Notes: generated by a model from the letters alone, not told the origin. DNA of 64,000 nucleotides from Pseudo-nitzschia pungens (GCA_037355855.1 CM074758.1:7227001-7291000), one strand, 5' to 3'; numbered from the stretch's first letter, positions 43,697 through 54,907 are shown. Numbers and translations are program-made.

Positions 43697-44696
43697 GTTT
43701 ATCAGACCCACCGCTCGACCCACTACGAACCGGGACGCCGGCTAGAGCGCGTGATGGAACCCAGATGGCTGATCACCACTGGCATCCATGCCTACACTTG
43801 GATGTAAAACCTCAGCTGAAACTGGACCAGCAGCTGACATCGCGAGATCCCTGATGTTAATGGGGAGCCCTTCCCCAGACACGCGACCGACCGGAGCCCA
43901 CACATCCACCTCTGGGGCCTGTTGATACGCAGTTGTTGATACAGTAGATGAGCATCATGGTGGCACCATGGAGGCTCGATCCGGTAGGGGAAGGAGCAGG
44001 ACGTGAAAAAGGCAGCGTCCATGATTCCCTGTTATTTTACAGGATTCAAGGGGGACGCTTGCTTGCAACGGATGGAACCACACTGGAAAAAAGGAACTTC
44101 CTGGTGAAGACAGTGTCCAGCAGACCAAGGACATGACGTCAGTCCCATCCGAAACAATGAGGCGCAGACAACCTCACGAGGCGCAGACAACCTCGAACCT
44201 GCTATACCATCGATTTTGATTTTAGCCAAGGGAATTTGGAATCAGACAAGCCAAGAACCCTGAGATCTGTCATATCTCAGAATCAAATCGATTGGTCCAG
44301 AGCAGAGAGACTGATAGAATTCTTCTCTTTTGGTCGTAACCAACCATCGAATCGGAACCATCGATGTGGATACCTTTTTAGACGTCGGCATGAAACTGTT
44401 GACACGAAAAACGCTGACGTGATACCTTTTTCTTTCGGAATTGTCGACACGGAACAATCGACAACCCACTGTCGATACGGAACAATCGACACCGACCATC
44501 GATTCCATCGATTTGAATGTTCTTGTTCTTCTTTTCGAATGACGGCAACACGGAATCGACACGTAGCCTTCCCCCTTTTTTTTTCTTTTGGTTGACGACG
44601 ATACAGAACCTTCGATCGACAACTTGGATGGAGACAGTCCCCATCACAAAAGAATTTAGAAACTGAAGCAAATTAGGTAATCAAAGCAAGACAACC
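43697..44696 (+). other. Untranslated leader of the copia element
   Basis: No gene. It begins GTTTATCAGACCCACC after the LTR, with no TGG at the usual primer site. It contains a 19-bp tandem pair (ACGAGGCGCAGACAACCTC, about 44158-44196) and a pair of TGTCGAYACGGAACAATCGACA units near 44446-44492. Confidence 0.7.
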
Positions 44697-46691
44697 ATGG
44701 CCAAGCAAACTAGAAGCCAAGCCGCCGCCGCTGCAGCCGCCGCCGGAGACGGCGCCCCTGGAGCTGTCCCTGGAGGTGGCGCTGCCCCTGGAGGCGGCGC
44801 CGCCCCTGGAGATGGTGGTGGAGCTGTCCCCGGAGCCGGAGCCGGAGTCGGCGCTCCCCCACCTGGAGATGTTCCTGGAGTTGCTGACGCCCCCCCTGTC
44901 GGAGCGCCTGGAGTCCCTCCTGTTGCTCCTGCTGTCCCTGCTGCGTTTGGAGCCTCCAGAGTCCAACAAGAACCGAACCTTGACATCCAACCACGATCTG
45001 AGATGATCTTGCTTGCTGCTATTCAAGAACTGAGAGCAATGCGCAGCGAGAATGCAGCCCGGATTGCTGCTGACGCTGCTGCTGCCGCCGCTCGTGAGGA
45101 TGCAGCCCGGATTGCTGCTGAAACTGCTGCTGCTGCTGCTGCTGCTGCCGCCGCCGCTCGTGCTCCTGCTCCTGCTCCCGCTCCTGCACCTGCAGGGGCT
45201 AGTCCTGAAGTCCTCCAAGCTCATGCCACAGCCCAGGCTAATGGTGGAATCTCTGGGTACAAGAATGGAGCAAAGCTCAGCTCAAAGGAATTAGACCTCC
45301 ACAAGATCCTCTCTGGTTTCAGCAACAGTGATACTGCGGATGAGTTATTCCGGAACGGCCTGAGCAGCATCCAGGCGATCCAACAGCTCTCTGCCAAGGA
45401 ACTCCCCAAGTACCTTCGTGACTTCAATGGCGGTCGTCATCCGATGTGCCCCTACCATGAACGAGTATTCATCGGACTATCCTTCAGACAATCCTTTCAG
45501 CTTCTTTCGGAGTGGATCCGCTACCAACCTCTCATTGGTATCAAGCCTACAGCCCATACTTGGCTTAGTGATCCCCTCGCAGCCGACCGAACCCGCCAGC
45601 GCATACATGAAAAGCAAACTGCTGACAAGGAGGCCGTCTCAGCGTCCATTACTCCGCCGAAGCTCGTCAACCTTGACAACTTCCGTCAGTGGGAAGAAAG
45701 CTTCCGCCAGTTCCTCCGCTTTCAGTACAATGAACAAGGGTTCCCCCTATCATACGTCATTCGTCCGAGGGAGCAAGAGACAGTGACTGCAGCAGAAAGA
45801 TCCGCCACTGTTGGGAAGGACGGGATTTTTTCCAACTGGATGGATTATAATGTTCGATGCGCCACGCTTGAAGGTCCGCAATTTGTCACTGACAACCACG
45901 ACGTTTGGGTGTTGCTCTGCAACGCAGTCCGTGATGGCCCCGCCTGGGCCTACACTCGTAGGTACAAAGACGCGAAGAACCCAACTGGGAACGCCCGAGC
46001 GGCTTTCCTAACTCTCTACGAGAATGCCTTCTCCGCAACCAACGTCGCGGCTATTCTTGACAAGGTCCGTACCGGCATGTACACCTCCTGCTATACAGGT
46101 GATTCCCGCACCTACGACTTTGAGAAGCACTGCAGAACTTGGTTGAATTTCCAGACTACGCTATCCAACCACGACAAGTTGCCCGACGAAGAAGACTTCA
46201 CCATGCGTTTCATCCACAGCATCCAAGATGATCGGTTTGAGAACCCCAAGATCCAGATCTTTGAAACCGATAAGTACACCAAGAACTTCAACGAGTGCGT
46301 ATCGTACTTCAAGAGGTGCCTTGGCATACGAAAGATGGGTGCGGTTGCAACCAAGCGAGCGCGAAGTATCTCCTCTGTCCACCAAGGTGGTGGCAACCAA
46401 GGAAGCAACAAGGGTGGATCGTACAGCGGCAAGATTGAGGACAAGCCTTATCCCTATGAAGTCTACAAGACCTTCTCCAAGGAACAACGAAAGCAGTTGT
46501 ATGACCTCCGCCAGCAGAAGAAAGCTCGAACTATTCAGTCCACTAGTTCTACCACGCCTGCTGCCTCCGCGACCGCGAACGCGAGCACGAACGCGACCCA
46601 AGGCGCAGGGAACAGTTTTGGGCCAAAGGGGCGCAAGAAGGGCAAGAAGAAGGGCAACGGCTCGAACCAAGGACAGACCCCCAAGAACTGA
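44697..46691 (+). CDS. gag: Gag of the copia element
   Basis: 664 codons from ATG 44697 (GACAACCATGG context) to TGA 46689-46691. Residues 10-190 are a low-complexity Ala/Gly/Pro tract encoded by GCN and GGN triplets, which leaves other frames open on both strands. The structured part (about 190-580) is the probable capsid; the C-terminus is basic (GPKGRKKGKKKGNG) and likely binds RNA. No classical CCHC knuckle is seen. The stop is followed by an open frame into Pol. Confidence 0.93.
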   Translation: MAKQTRSQAAAAAAAAGDGAPGAVPGGGAAPGGGAAPGDGGGAVPGAGAGVGAPPPGDVPGVADAPPVGAPGVPPVAPAVPAAFGASRVQQEPNLDIQPRSEMILLAAIQELRAMRSENAARIAADAAAAAAREDAARIAAETAAAAAAAAAAARAPAPAPAPAPAGASPEVLQAHATAQANGGISGYKNGAKLSSKELDLHKILSGFSNSDTADELFRNGLSSIQAIQQLSAKELPKYLRDFNGGRHPMCPYHERVFIGLSFRQSFQLLSEWIRYQPLIGIKPTAHTWLSDPLAADRTRQRIHEKQTADKEAVSASITPPKLVNLDNFRQWEESFRQFLRFQYNEQGFPLSYVIRPREQETVTAAERSATVGKDGIFSNWMDYNVRCATLEGPQFVTDNHDVWVLLCNAVRDGPAWAYTRRYKDAKNPTGNARAAFLTLYENAFSATNVAAILDKVRTGMYTSCYTGDSRTYDFEKHCRTWLNFQTTLSNHDKLPDEEDFTMRFIHSIQDDRFENPKIQIFETDKYTKNFNECVSYFKRCLGIRKMGAVATKRARSISSVHQGGGNQGSNKGGSYSGKIEDKPYPYEVYKTFSKEQRKQLYDLRQQKKARTIQSTSSTTPAASATANASTNATQGAGNSFGPKGRKKGKKKGNGSNQGQTPKN

Positions 46692-46734
46692 AACGACGGC
46701 CGGTGCCCGAAATTAAGTAAGGTTGGCCGGCTGT
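46689..46734 (+). promoter_or_regulatory. UGA followed by an 8-bp stem-loop between gag and pol
   Basis: TGA 46689-46691, a 4-base spacer, then ACGGCCGG (46696-46703) pairing with CCGGCTGT (46727-46734): eight pairs with one G-U wobble, loop of 23 bases. The frame after TGA has no other stop until 51260. The arrangement resembles readthrough signals, in which a structure just after the stop promotes suppression (inference). Confidence 0.5.
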
Positions 46735-49700
46735 TGTACCAGATGGATCTCCCGCGCGCGCGCCCCCCACCCAGTCCTGAGGGGCAATGCGAGCTGGACA
46801 GCCACGCTGATACGACTGCCGCCGGCTCCAATATGATCTTGCTTGAAGACCAAGTCGTCAGCCACGTCGATGTTCATCCCTTTTCGCCTGAGCTCGAGCC
46901 TATCAAGAACATTCCTATTGGGACCTGTGTTACGGCCTACACAGATACCGACGGGAAAGTTTGGTTGATTTATTTCCACGAAGCCCTGTATTTTGGCGAC
47001 AAGTTGTCCCACAGCTTGATTTGTCCGAATCAGATACGGGACTGTCATCCCAATCGTGTCAGCGAAGCGCCCCGCCAGTACGATGAACAGTCCAGTCACT
47101 CCATCCATATTGACAATACCGATCCTGAAGATCCCCATGTGGGCCACACCCTCGACATCAAGCTCCTGCTTGATGGGGTCGTGTCCTATTTCCCTTCCCG
47201 CAAGCCAACCAAGCATGAAATGGCTACATGCGATCATGTCGTTGCTACCCGAGACTTCCCTTGGGATCCGAAGAGCAAGAAGTTCGAGCAAGCCGAAGAA
47301 GCCATCGACGGATCTCATCCGTTGAATCCTACGCTGTCTGTCCTTCGCGCGGCGCCGCCTATGGCGACGCCCATCGCGCCTGCCGAGACGACCACGAAGC
47401 AGTCCAAGAAGTCCAACAAGCGTAAGATGGAGCCCGTCGAAACACGGTCCAACTTCAGTCCCCATTTGTACGACAAGCCTCTTCACAGCGACGAGCTGAT
47501 CCTTCCCCAGCATGATTGTTATGAGAAGTACAAGCTGCGGAGTCTCCAGCAACTCTGCACACGCCGTGACCTGACCCCATGTGCGATTGCATCCGACTCT
47601 TGTCTGGATGCACGACTATCTTCTCTCTTTTCGGGCGATTCATTGAAGACTTGCGGGGACGATGATGTAGACGAGGATGCAACAGTACCAAGTCTTACAA
47701 TCAACGCCATGCATACCCCGTTGTACGAGCGCGCCTACACCGATGGACGCGAGCGCTTCGAATTGGATCCCCGTCACAGTTCTCCCGTCTGCCTGTCTGC
47801 CGTTTACAAGCATGTTCGATGGGACGATGAGGTCGAACCAGTCGACCCAGAGCTCGACACTATCGCCAGACGAGCCAAGTGGGGTCCGACGATTGACACC
47901 GAACGATACTGCAAGATCGACTCCGACCGTCTGTCCAAGATTTGGGATGTATCTCCGAGAAAGGCTGCGGATACCCTTCGAGTCACGACCCAGAAAGGCT
48001 TCCGCAACCCTATGCATCCCCTTGTCCGCCGATTGCCAACGCAGAGCTTCAGAAACAAGCGCATCGCGGCTGGCAAATGGTACACCGACACCTGGATGGC
48101 AAAGGTCCCGAGCATCATGCGACAAGATTCAGCCGCCCAAGTTTTCAGTAATGGTAAGGGCTACGACGAGTTCATACCTATACAGGGCAAGAAGCAAGCG
48201 TATGAAGGCCTGAAGATTTTCATCCACGACGTCGGTATCCCCGAGCATTTGATATCTGATGGCGCTCGAGAGCAAGGAGCCCCTGGTACCTACAAGACTC
48301 CATGGAATAAGGTCGTCAGCAAGAACCATATCCACCAGACCTTTATCCAGCCAAGATGTCCCTTCCAGAATCGCGCGGAGCTCAGCATCGGCCATATCAG
48401 CAGAAGCATCCGCAAGAAGACGGCTCGGAAGCGATCCCCCAAGCGCCTGTGGGCTTTCTGCGGCGAGCTTGTTGCCGCAATCCGCCAACGCACAGCTTCC
48501 AGTGATCCTACGACGATGGGTCGAACGCCATTCGAAATCGTGCATGGGTACATGCCTGATATATCTCTTTACCAAGCCCATGAATGGTATGATTTCGTCT
48601 ATTGGGTTGATCTCTCTGACGGGACCGAGAAGCTGGGACGATGGCTTGGCCCGTGCGGTGACCGATTCGGAGGCGGAGACTGCCACTGGATCCTGAACGA
48701 GGCGGCCATGCCGGTAAGCACTAACACAGTCCGTGCTGTTACTGAAGAAGAATGGCGTTCCCATGACGTCAAGCGCTATATGGACTCATTTGACCAAGCA
48801 GTTGAATCCAAGATCGGGGACAAGGTTGAGGATAACGACGCAAAGTTCCAAGCTACGTACCCTGATCCCCCTGCTGAGTTATTTGAAGGTCACCAAGAAC
48901 GGTGGGAGCTCGCCGAGCCTGAAGCCTCTATTCCAGATATCGACGACCTCATACCTGATGGGGATGACTATGATGAGTATATTGGTAATAATGTCATGAT
49001 CCAGAAGGGCGATGAACGATTACGATGTGTTGTGAAGAATCGTTCTGCTGATCTTAATGGCAATCCGATTGGCAAGAGGAATGATAACCCTATCCTTGAT
49101 ACCAGAATGTATGATCTGCAGTTTCCAGATGGTTCCGTCGAGCAGTACACCGCCAATATCGTTGCTGAGAGCATGTACAGCGAGATCGATGACGACGGAC
49201 GAATGTTCTCTCTACTGGACGAGATTATCGACCACGAGAAAGACGGATCTGCCGTTAGGAAGCAAGACGCGACGATCACCAACAAGTACGGTCGCAAAGT
49301 CCCCAAGCCTACAACGAAGGGATGGCGATTGCTCGTCAGTTGGAAAGATGGGACCGAATCCTGGTGTAAGTTGAGCGATCTGAAAGAGTCCTTTCCTGTG
49401 CAGACCGCAGAATACGCCATATCTGCCAAGATCTCGGATCAGCCAGCATTCCGATGGTGGATTCACCATGTACTACGAAGGAAGAAGCGAATCCTCAAGG
49501 CTACCAAGCGAAACAAGTACTGGGATCGGACCCACAAGTTCGGAGTGGAGCTACCACATTCTATCCCTGAAGCCCTCGCCATCGACCGAAAGACGGGGAC
49601 CGACTATTGGGAGAAGGCGATTGCGAAGGAGATGAGAAACAACGAGATGGCGTTCGAGTTTGACCCCAGCTACACCGTCGAAGGTCTCAAGGCCGAAGGA

Positions 49701-51260
49701 TTCAGCAAGATCACGACGCACATGATCTTTGATGTAAAGTTGGGGTCCCTGACGCGGAAAGCACGGCTCGTCGCCGATGGCCATAAGGTACAAGCAACAG
49801 CTAAGGAACATACCTTCAGCAGTGTACCTAGCAGGGATTCAGTCCGTATCTTCTTCCTGTTAGCAGCGCTGAACAATCTGGACGTGCTGTCTGCGGACAT
49901 CCAGAATGCCTACCTTACAGCGCCGATCAAGAAGAAATATTATTTGGTTGCACGAGCTGAAGACGGTTTTCCCCCGCACTTGGTAGGACAGGTATGTAAG
50001 ATCGTTCGAGCACTGTATGGACTTCCTGTTGCAGGCGCGTCGTTCCGATCCTATTTGACCAAGCACCTACGAACGCTAGGATATCAACCCTGTAAAGCTG
50101 ATCCTGATGTTCATATGCGGGTGGAGACGCGAAAGGATGGTTCTAGGTACTGGGCATACCTGATTGCATACGTCGACGATATCATCTGTTGCAGTGAGGA
50201 CCCCCGACGGCAGTTGGAAAGTATCGAGCAGCGCTTCACGCTGAAGGACGGGACTATAGAAGTTCCAACCCTGTATCTGGGCGCTGATGTCCATTCGCAT
50301 GTGGTCGAAGACGACCCAATTCCCAAGTGGGCAATGTCCTCCGAGAAATATGCTAAGAAAGCAATCGACGCAGTGGAAAAGGAGCTTGGCACCGAGCAGT
50401 ATGGTTACAAGCACCTTCCGAACAAGGTGTCTACCCCGTTGACATCCGATTATCGACCTGAAGTTGATGTTACCACCGAACTGGATCCAAGCAAGCAGAA
50501 CTACTACCAGGGCCTGATTGGCGTATTGAGATGGTTATGTGAGCTCGGTCGACTGGATTTGGTCATGCCTGTATCTCTCATGTCTAGGTACCTAGCCCAA
50601 GCAAGAACAGGGCATCTGAACCAAGTATTGCACATGTTTGCCTATCTCAAGGCGCATGCCCGATCCAAGTTAGTATTTGACGAGACGCGTCCTGAAGTGG
50701 ACGAGTCCAGATTCCCCAACTGCGACTGGAGCGAGTTTTATCCTGATGCTAAGGAGGTGTTGCCACCAGATGCCCCCGAAGCGCTTGGAAAAGCAGTTAT
50801 TATGAGCTGTTTTGTTGACGCCGATCATGCCGGATGCAAAGCAACAAGAAGATCCCATACCGGAATCATCATCTTTGTGAACAGGGCTCCAATCCTGTGG
50901 TTCAGCAAAAGGCAAACCACTGTCGAGACCTCAACCTTTGGTTCTGAGATAGTTGCACTCCGAATTGCCATTGAACTGATTGAGGGTCTTAGGTACAAGC
51001 TCAGGATGATGGGTGTCCCTATTGAAGGTCCTACCAATGTGTACTGTGACAACGAGTCTGTTGTTAAGAACACCACCAGGCCGGAGAGTCCATGCAACAA
51101 GAAGCACAACAGTGTTGCCTACCACAAGGCGCGCGAGTCTATTGCTGCTGGAACAATCCGAATCGCAAAGGAGCCTGGTGAGACCAACATTGCTGATTTA
51201 TTCACTAAGTTGCTGAATGGTCCGGCTCTGAAAGACCATTGCGCTCGATGCATGTGGTAA
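46692..51260 (+). CDS. pol: Pol of the copia element (protease-integrase-RT-RNase H)
   Basis: About 1520 codons open in the gag frame. Near the start CELDSHADTTAAGSNM is the protease active-site region (Asp-Ser). Integrase: a first Asp in WYTDTWMAK, LISDGAREQG (second Asp) and PFQNRAELSIGHI (Glu). RT: EKAIAKEMRNNE, LVADGHKVQ, SADIQNAYLTAPI and the active site YVDDII near 50170. RNase H: CFVDADHAGCKATRRSHTG, TFGSEIVALR, VYCDNESVV and a terminal NIADLFTKLL. Pol matures the particle, copies RNA to DNA and integrates it in the nucleus. No proximal ATG follows the TGA (the first, QMDL, is 46743), which favours readthrough of Gag. Confidence 0.95.
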   Translation, partial: NDGRCPKLSKVGRLLYQMDLPRARPPPSPEGQCELDSHADTTAAGSNMILLEDQVVSHVDVHPFSPELEPIKNIPIGTCVTAYTDTDGKVWLIYFHEALYFGDKLSHSLICPNQIRDCHPNRVSEAPRQYDEQSSHSIHIDNTDPEDPHVGHTLDIKLLLDGVVSYFPSRKPTKHEMATCDHVVATRDFPWDPKSKKFEQAEEAIDGSHPLNPTLSVLRAAPPMATPIAPAETTTKQSKKSNKRKMEPVETRSNFSPHLYDKPLHSDELILPQHDCYEKYKLRSLQQLCTRRDLTPCAIASDSCLDARLSSLFSGDSLKTCGDDDVDEDATVPSLTINAMHTPLYERAYTDGRERFELDPRHSSPVCLSAVYKHVRWDDEVEPVDPELDTIARRAKWGPTIDTERYCKIDSDRLSKIWDVSPRKAADTLRVTTQKGFRNPMHPLVRRLPTQSFRNKRIAAGKWYTDTWMAKVPSIMRQDSAAQVFSNGKGYDEFIPIQGKKQAYEGLKIFIHDVGIPEHLISDGAREQGAPGTYKTPWNKVVSKNHIHQTFIQPRCPFQNRAELSIGHISRSIRKKTARKRSPKRLWAFCGELVAAIRQRTASSDPTTMGRTPFEIVHGYMPDISLYQAHEWYDFVYWVDLSDGTEKLGRWLGPCGDRFGGGDCHWILNEAAMPVSTNTVRAVTEEEWRSHDVKRYMDSFDQAVESKIGDKVEDNDAKFQATYPDPPAELFEGHQERWELAEPEASIPDIDDLIPDGDDYDEYIGNNVMIQKGDERLRCVVKNRSADLNGNPIGKRNDNPILDTRMYDLQFPDGSVEQYTANIVAESMYSEIDDDGRMFSLLDEIIDHEKDGSAVRKQDATITNKYGRKVPKPTTKGWRLLVSWKDGTESWCKLSDLKESFPVQTAEYAISAKISDQPAFRWWIHHVLRRKKRILKATKRNKYWDRTHKFGVELPHSIPEALAIDRKTGTDYWEKAIAKEMRNNEMAFEFDPSYTVEGLKAEGFSKITTHMIFDVKLGSLTRKARLVADGHKVQATAKEHTFSSVPSRDSVRIFFLLAALNNLDVLSADIQNAYLTAPIKKKYYLVARAEDGFPPHLVGQVCKIVRALYGLPVAGASFRSYLTKHLRTLGYQPCKADPDVHMRVETRKDGSRYWAYLIAYVDDIICCSEDPRRQLESIEQRFTLKDGTIEVPTLYLGADVHSHVVEDDPIPKWAMSSEKYAKKAIDAVEKELGTEQYGYKHLPNKVSTPLTSDYRPEVDVTTELDPSKQNYYQGLIGVLRWLCELGRLDLVMPVSLMSRYLAQARTGHLNQVLHMFAYLKAHARSKLVFDETRPEVDESRFPNCDWSEFYPDAKEVLPPDAPEALGKAVIMSCFVDADHAGCKATRRSHTGIIIFVNRAPILWFSKRQTTVETSTFGSEIVALRIAIELIEGLRYKLRMMGVPIEGPTNVYCDNESVVKNTTRPESPCNKKHNSVAYHKARESIAAGTIRIAKEPGETNIADLFTKLLNGPALKDHCARCMW

Positions 51261-51836
51261 ATCGCTTAGCTGCATTATTTGGGATACTTCGACCCCCTGA
51301 CAAGCAGCTCGGACGCAGAAGATTTTATGATTTCAATTTTTGGAACCAGTCGATTCCGGATTTCGATTACGAGTTCTGCGAATTGTTCGAACGCAATGGA
51401 TTTCGATACGAGCTTCCTGATCACTTCGATTTTCATTCCGATTCCGATTCCGGATTCGATCTGATCTTATGTCCTATGTTATATTTGGGAGTCTCCGGTA
51501 CACCGGTTCCGGGGACTATAAACTTGAAAGACAATAGGCTGATTGATCTCCTTGTTCGTGTCAAGGAGTGGAACCAAGGGCAAAACGTCCTCCGGTCCGA
51601 CCCCCTTTTTTTTGAACTACGAATCAGCCGGGCCTCTGATAGAAGAACCGCAATATTTGGTGCAGTTTGATCTCTGACAAGTTATATGGAAGCATCCCTG
51701 AATTCTGTTATGATCCATCCAAGTGTCCTGGTACAACAAGCAAGAGTATTGGTGTCCTCCTGGGAGTATCTGTTTCCGGGGACTGGTATAGTTGCTCAGT
51801 TGCTCATACAGGGCCACTGGCATGAATCACGGGGAC
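51261..51836 (+). other. 3' untranslated region of the copia element
   Basis: No gene is recognised. It has a GATTCC/CGATT-rich stretch at about 51340-51460 and a 143-codon open frame (51239-51670) starting inside Pol, judged accidental. No clear polypurine tract precedes the 3' LTR (ATCACGGGGAC). Confidence 0.6.
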
Positions 51837-52747
51837 TATGAAGATATTCAAGGTGGTGCTATGATCTGTGCTAAGGCTTCTGCGTAGGAGAGTGTACTGG
51901 GGCTACAGGCAGCAGCCCCCAGTAACTGACTAACAGGTGCTGAGCTGAGTGCTAGAGCTGTGTGCTAATTGCTAGCATACAGGCTCAGCAACAGGCTTAG
52001 CAACAGGCTTAGCAACAGGCTTAGCAACAGGCTTAGCAGCAGGCTTAGCAGCAGAACTATCCTGTTTAGTATGGATGCTAGCAGAATTACTAGGGTCGCC
52101 GCGTACGATTTGTACCAATCGTACGTACCCCGAGTAAAGCACCTTTTGTGGTGTAGCCAAATGCTACAGGGTTAGGGTTGCTAAGGCTGCGAGATACTGA
52201 AAGATGCTAGCCTACCATGATACCATGCTAAGATACGATACTACCGCCGGGGTCGGGTCATTGGTGTATAATATGTACCATGACCGCATACCCGGCCCAA
52301 ACAGTTACCCAACGCGCTAGCATAAGCGAGCTAGCGCTAGCGCACGATTCGATCTAATTAAGCGATACTCCGATTCGCTACCCGTAGAATACAGTACCAG
52401 AGCTACAGAGCTCTGTTATTATACGAGTTATCGGAGCGCTGTCACGATACAGAGCTGAGCGCTTTGGCTCAGCTCCCTTTTATTCACTCTTTCTTTTATA
52501 CTCTAAAATAAACACACCTATCATGCCCTCCTTTCGATCGATTCCGATGTACCTCTAGGGAAGTGCCTTGTATTGCTTGAGCGTATGCAATAGACCTTGA
52601 ACAGTCCACTGTAGACTCACGATTTGCCAGGACTTTATGTATTATTATTGTTAAGGCTTTTGCCTATTTTTCAATACGTAGTATGAGAAGATTCATCTAC
52701 AAGTCGATTAAGTTCCCGAAGACCGCTGACGAGCGGATATCAACACA
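51837..52747 (+). repeat. 3' LTR of the copia element
   Basis: 911 bp; one 12-bp AACAGGCTTAGC unit shorter than the 5' LTR and otherwise apparently identical. It is followed by CAAG and then by the LINE RT reading frame on the minus strand. Confidence 0.97.
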
Positions 52748-54896
52748 CAAGTTCAAGCCTGAGAGACTCAGCAGTGAGCCTGAGAATCCTTCCAGTTTGT
52801 GAGGACCTGACAGATTCCTGAAAGAGGGTGGCAATATGACTGAACTCTTGGAGGAGGTATGGATGGATGAATCCAAAACCTTGATAGAGGGAAGGACCAT
52901 AGAACACATGTCTGGGAAATGTCCGTGACATCCCTGCTTTATTCAGCACAGGAACAAGAGCTGGGTGAATTATCTTAGTCCAAGTGGCCTCATCAAGTTG
53001 CGTGACAGGCATGGGGTATTCAACAGACTTCATGAAAGAATACTTGAAGGTGTAGAGGGATGCGCGCTTCTCACACTTGGAAGCCTTGAGCTGAGAGCCA
53101 AAAGACTGAGACTGTGACGTCATGTGAGCAATCTGTGCTTCCTCATTGCCATCCATGGAGATAAAAACCCCAAGGGTCTTGTCAGCATGGTCAACTTCAA
53201 ACCGATCCAGGGTAGCTCGATTGCCATTCTTGTCAGCAACAGAGAAGTCACCAGGCATGTCAGCAATGGAGCGATAATCCCAGCCGGATCCATTCCATTT
53301 GAAATCAATCAAATAACAGAAGGATTTGGCAGGTTCAATAGCACCACCAGTGGCAATAATCCCACCAGCCCACCGGTCAAGAGCTTCCTGAAAGTCAACA
53401 GCTAATTCCTCACCAGATGTGGAGGAATCAGGGCCAGCACAAAACAAATCTGTGTCATCCACAAAGGCAAAACCCACAAGAGAAACCAGTTGCAGTGACA
53501 ATGAAGTGAGAAGATGGACACCATGCCCAGCCTGTTGCATCATTCGGAAGACAATTGTTGACACCAAAGCCCAAAGAGTTGGACCAATACCATTGCCTTG
53601 GCCACAACCACTGAGAGGAACAGGTTCATCACCATACACAGGACCTGACCGACCAAAACCAGTTTTGATGTGGTGCTTGGCAAGTTGCAAAGTAGACAAA
53701 AGAACCTCACACACATGTGCAGGAACCCCAAAGCTCTGGAGAGTGAGACCTGCAATCGGATGAGAGATCCGATCATAGCAGCCCTTGGCATCATTCATAG
53801 CAACAGCACCGGATCTGCGCTTCTGCCGCAACACATCACAGATGAGCTTCTTGTTCAGGCAGGTGTTGATTGCCTTGTGGTGTTTCCTGCTTCCATGTTG
53901 ATCAACAGCCACGGCATTGGCACGTTCAGCATGGGCAAGAATTCGTCTGCCAATCATCTTGTTGTTGATTTGGAACTCAGGAGACATCAACTGGATGAGT
54001 CTCATCTTATCCACTCTATATTCACCAGGTTTCTTGAAGATCTCAACATCAGTGATGACCTGCCAAGCAGAAGGAGAGAAGCCAACAATCAAAGGGACGG
54101 ATCTCAGGAGAGTGTCAAACTTGTTCAGCTGGGGATCCAGGGCAAATGCCTTGTGGTGGGCAAAACTCAAACAAGAAGGTTCACTTGCTGTGCGTTCCCT
54201 CTGGCGTTTCCAGGCAGCAGCATTGTCAGCTGGACACACTGAATAGTCAAAGGGGGGCAAACTCAGAATAGAGTCAGGGACTTTGAGACAGGAAAGAAAT
54301 TCAGAAAGGTATTTGTCAGTGGCAACAGGAGGAGTATATGTGCCATCAAGAACTTGAGCAGAAGCATGTGCTGTGCCTAGGTAGCCAAAATCCTCAATGA
54401 AGGAGGGAGTCATGGAAGGAATGCCAATACACTGCTGTTGACGCCGGACATTGGATTCAGCCATAGCTGGAACCATAGTAGACTGAGACTCCAAGACCTG
54501 TTCAACACCATCATGGCCAACTGCAATAGCGCGCAAGACTGCTGACTTGTTGACACGTCCCCGAATAGACCGAGCAGCGAGACCAAGCTCTCGTTGAAGA
54601 CGTTCCCTGCGCATCCTGGCACGAATCTGGGAAGCATGCTGGTTGTGAGGCTTGCCTTCAGCAAGAAGTGCATCCACCAGGCCTTGATTGAAGGAGTCTC
54701 TCCATGAGGGGGCCAATTTCTTCACTGCCCGGTATTGCTTGTAAGCTTGTTTCAGATGGAGGAGAGCACTGGAAAGGTCACTGTGTTCTCCTTTGTAGAG
54801 AGAAAGCTTGCAGGCCAACCTTTTCAAAACAGTATGACTGGTGGACACACCCTGTCTCAACTTAACAACACGCCGCCAAAAGTCAATGGTATCACG
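52748..54896 (-). pseudogene. LINE ORF2, reverse transcriptase part
   Basis: Open on the minus strand. After a helical linker (VYRDTIDFWRRVVKLRQG...) the RT domain shows FKKPGEYRVDKMRLIQL, AVAMNDAKGCYDRI (motif A Asp), SGCGQGNGIGPTLWAL (motif B) and FAFVDDTDLF (motif C, near 53440), then VDHADKTLGVFISMDGN (motif D/E region). It copies element RNA at a nicked target. The frame continues from 55663 upstream and into 42769 downstream once insertions are removed. All key Asp residues are present. Confidence 0.95.
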
Positions 54897-54907
54897 ATAG
54901 ACTTGCA

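Larger units (their letters stand above)
42774..52747 (+). mobile_element. Ty1/copia-like LTR retrotransposon, apparently intact
   Basis: 9974 bp inserted into the LINE. LTRs 42774-43696 (923 bp) and 51837-52747 (911 bp) appear identical apart from one 12-bp repeat unit, so the insertion is very recent. They start TATGAAG (not TG) and end ATCAACACA. The target duplication is 4 bp, CAAG (42770-42773, 52748-52751), as for the solo LTR at 4177-5144 (AAGT). Gag (44697-46691) and Pol (46692-51260) are in one frame with a single TGA between them. Pol order is protease-integrase-RT-RNase H, which defines copia. No lesion is seen. It resembles diatom CoDi-type elements (inference). Confidence 0.97.

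Noticed and set aside
43697..43712. tRNA half-molecule primer site after the copia LTR
   Set aside because: GTTTATCAGACCC could pair with an anticodon-loop-like sequence, but without host tRNA sequences this cannot be supported.
44673..45224. Ser/Gly-rich open frames opposite the copia Gag start
   Set aside because: Mirror frames of the Ala/Gly/Pro-rich GCN/GGN tract.
19651..46691. Reassigned stop codon in this genome
   Set aside because: TAA, TAG and TGA all end other frames normally (for example TAG for PPIH, TGA for the CACTA-like transposase), so the lone in-frame stops are better read as mutations or local readthrough.
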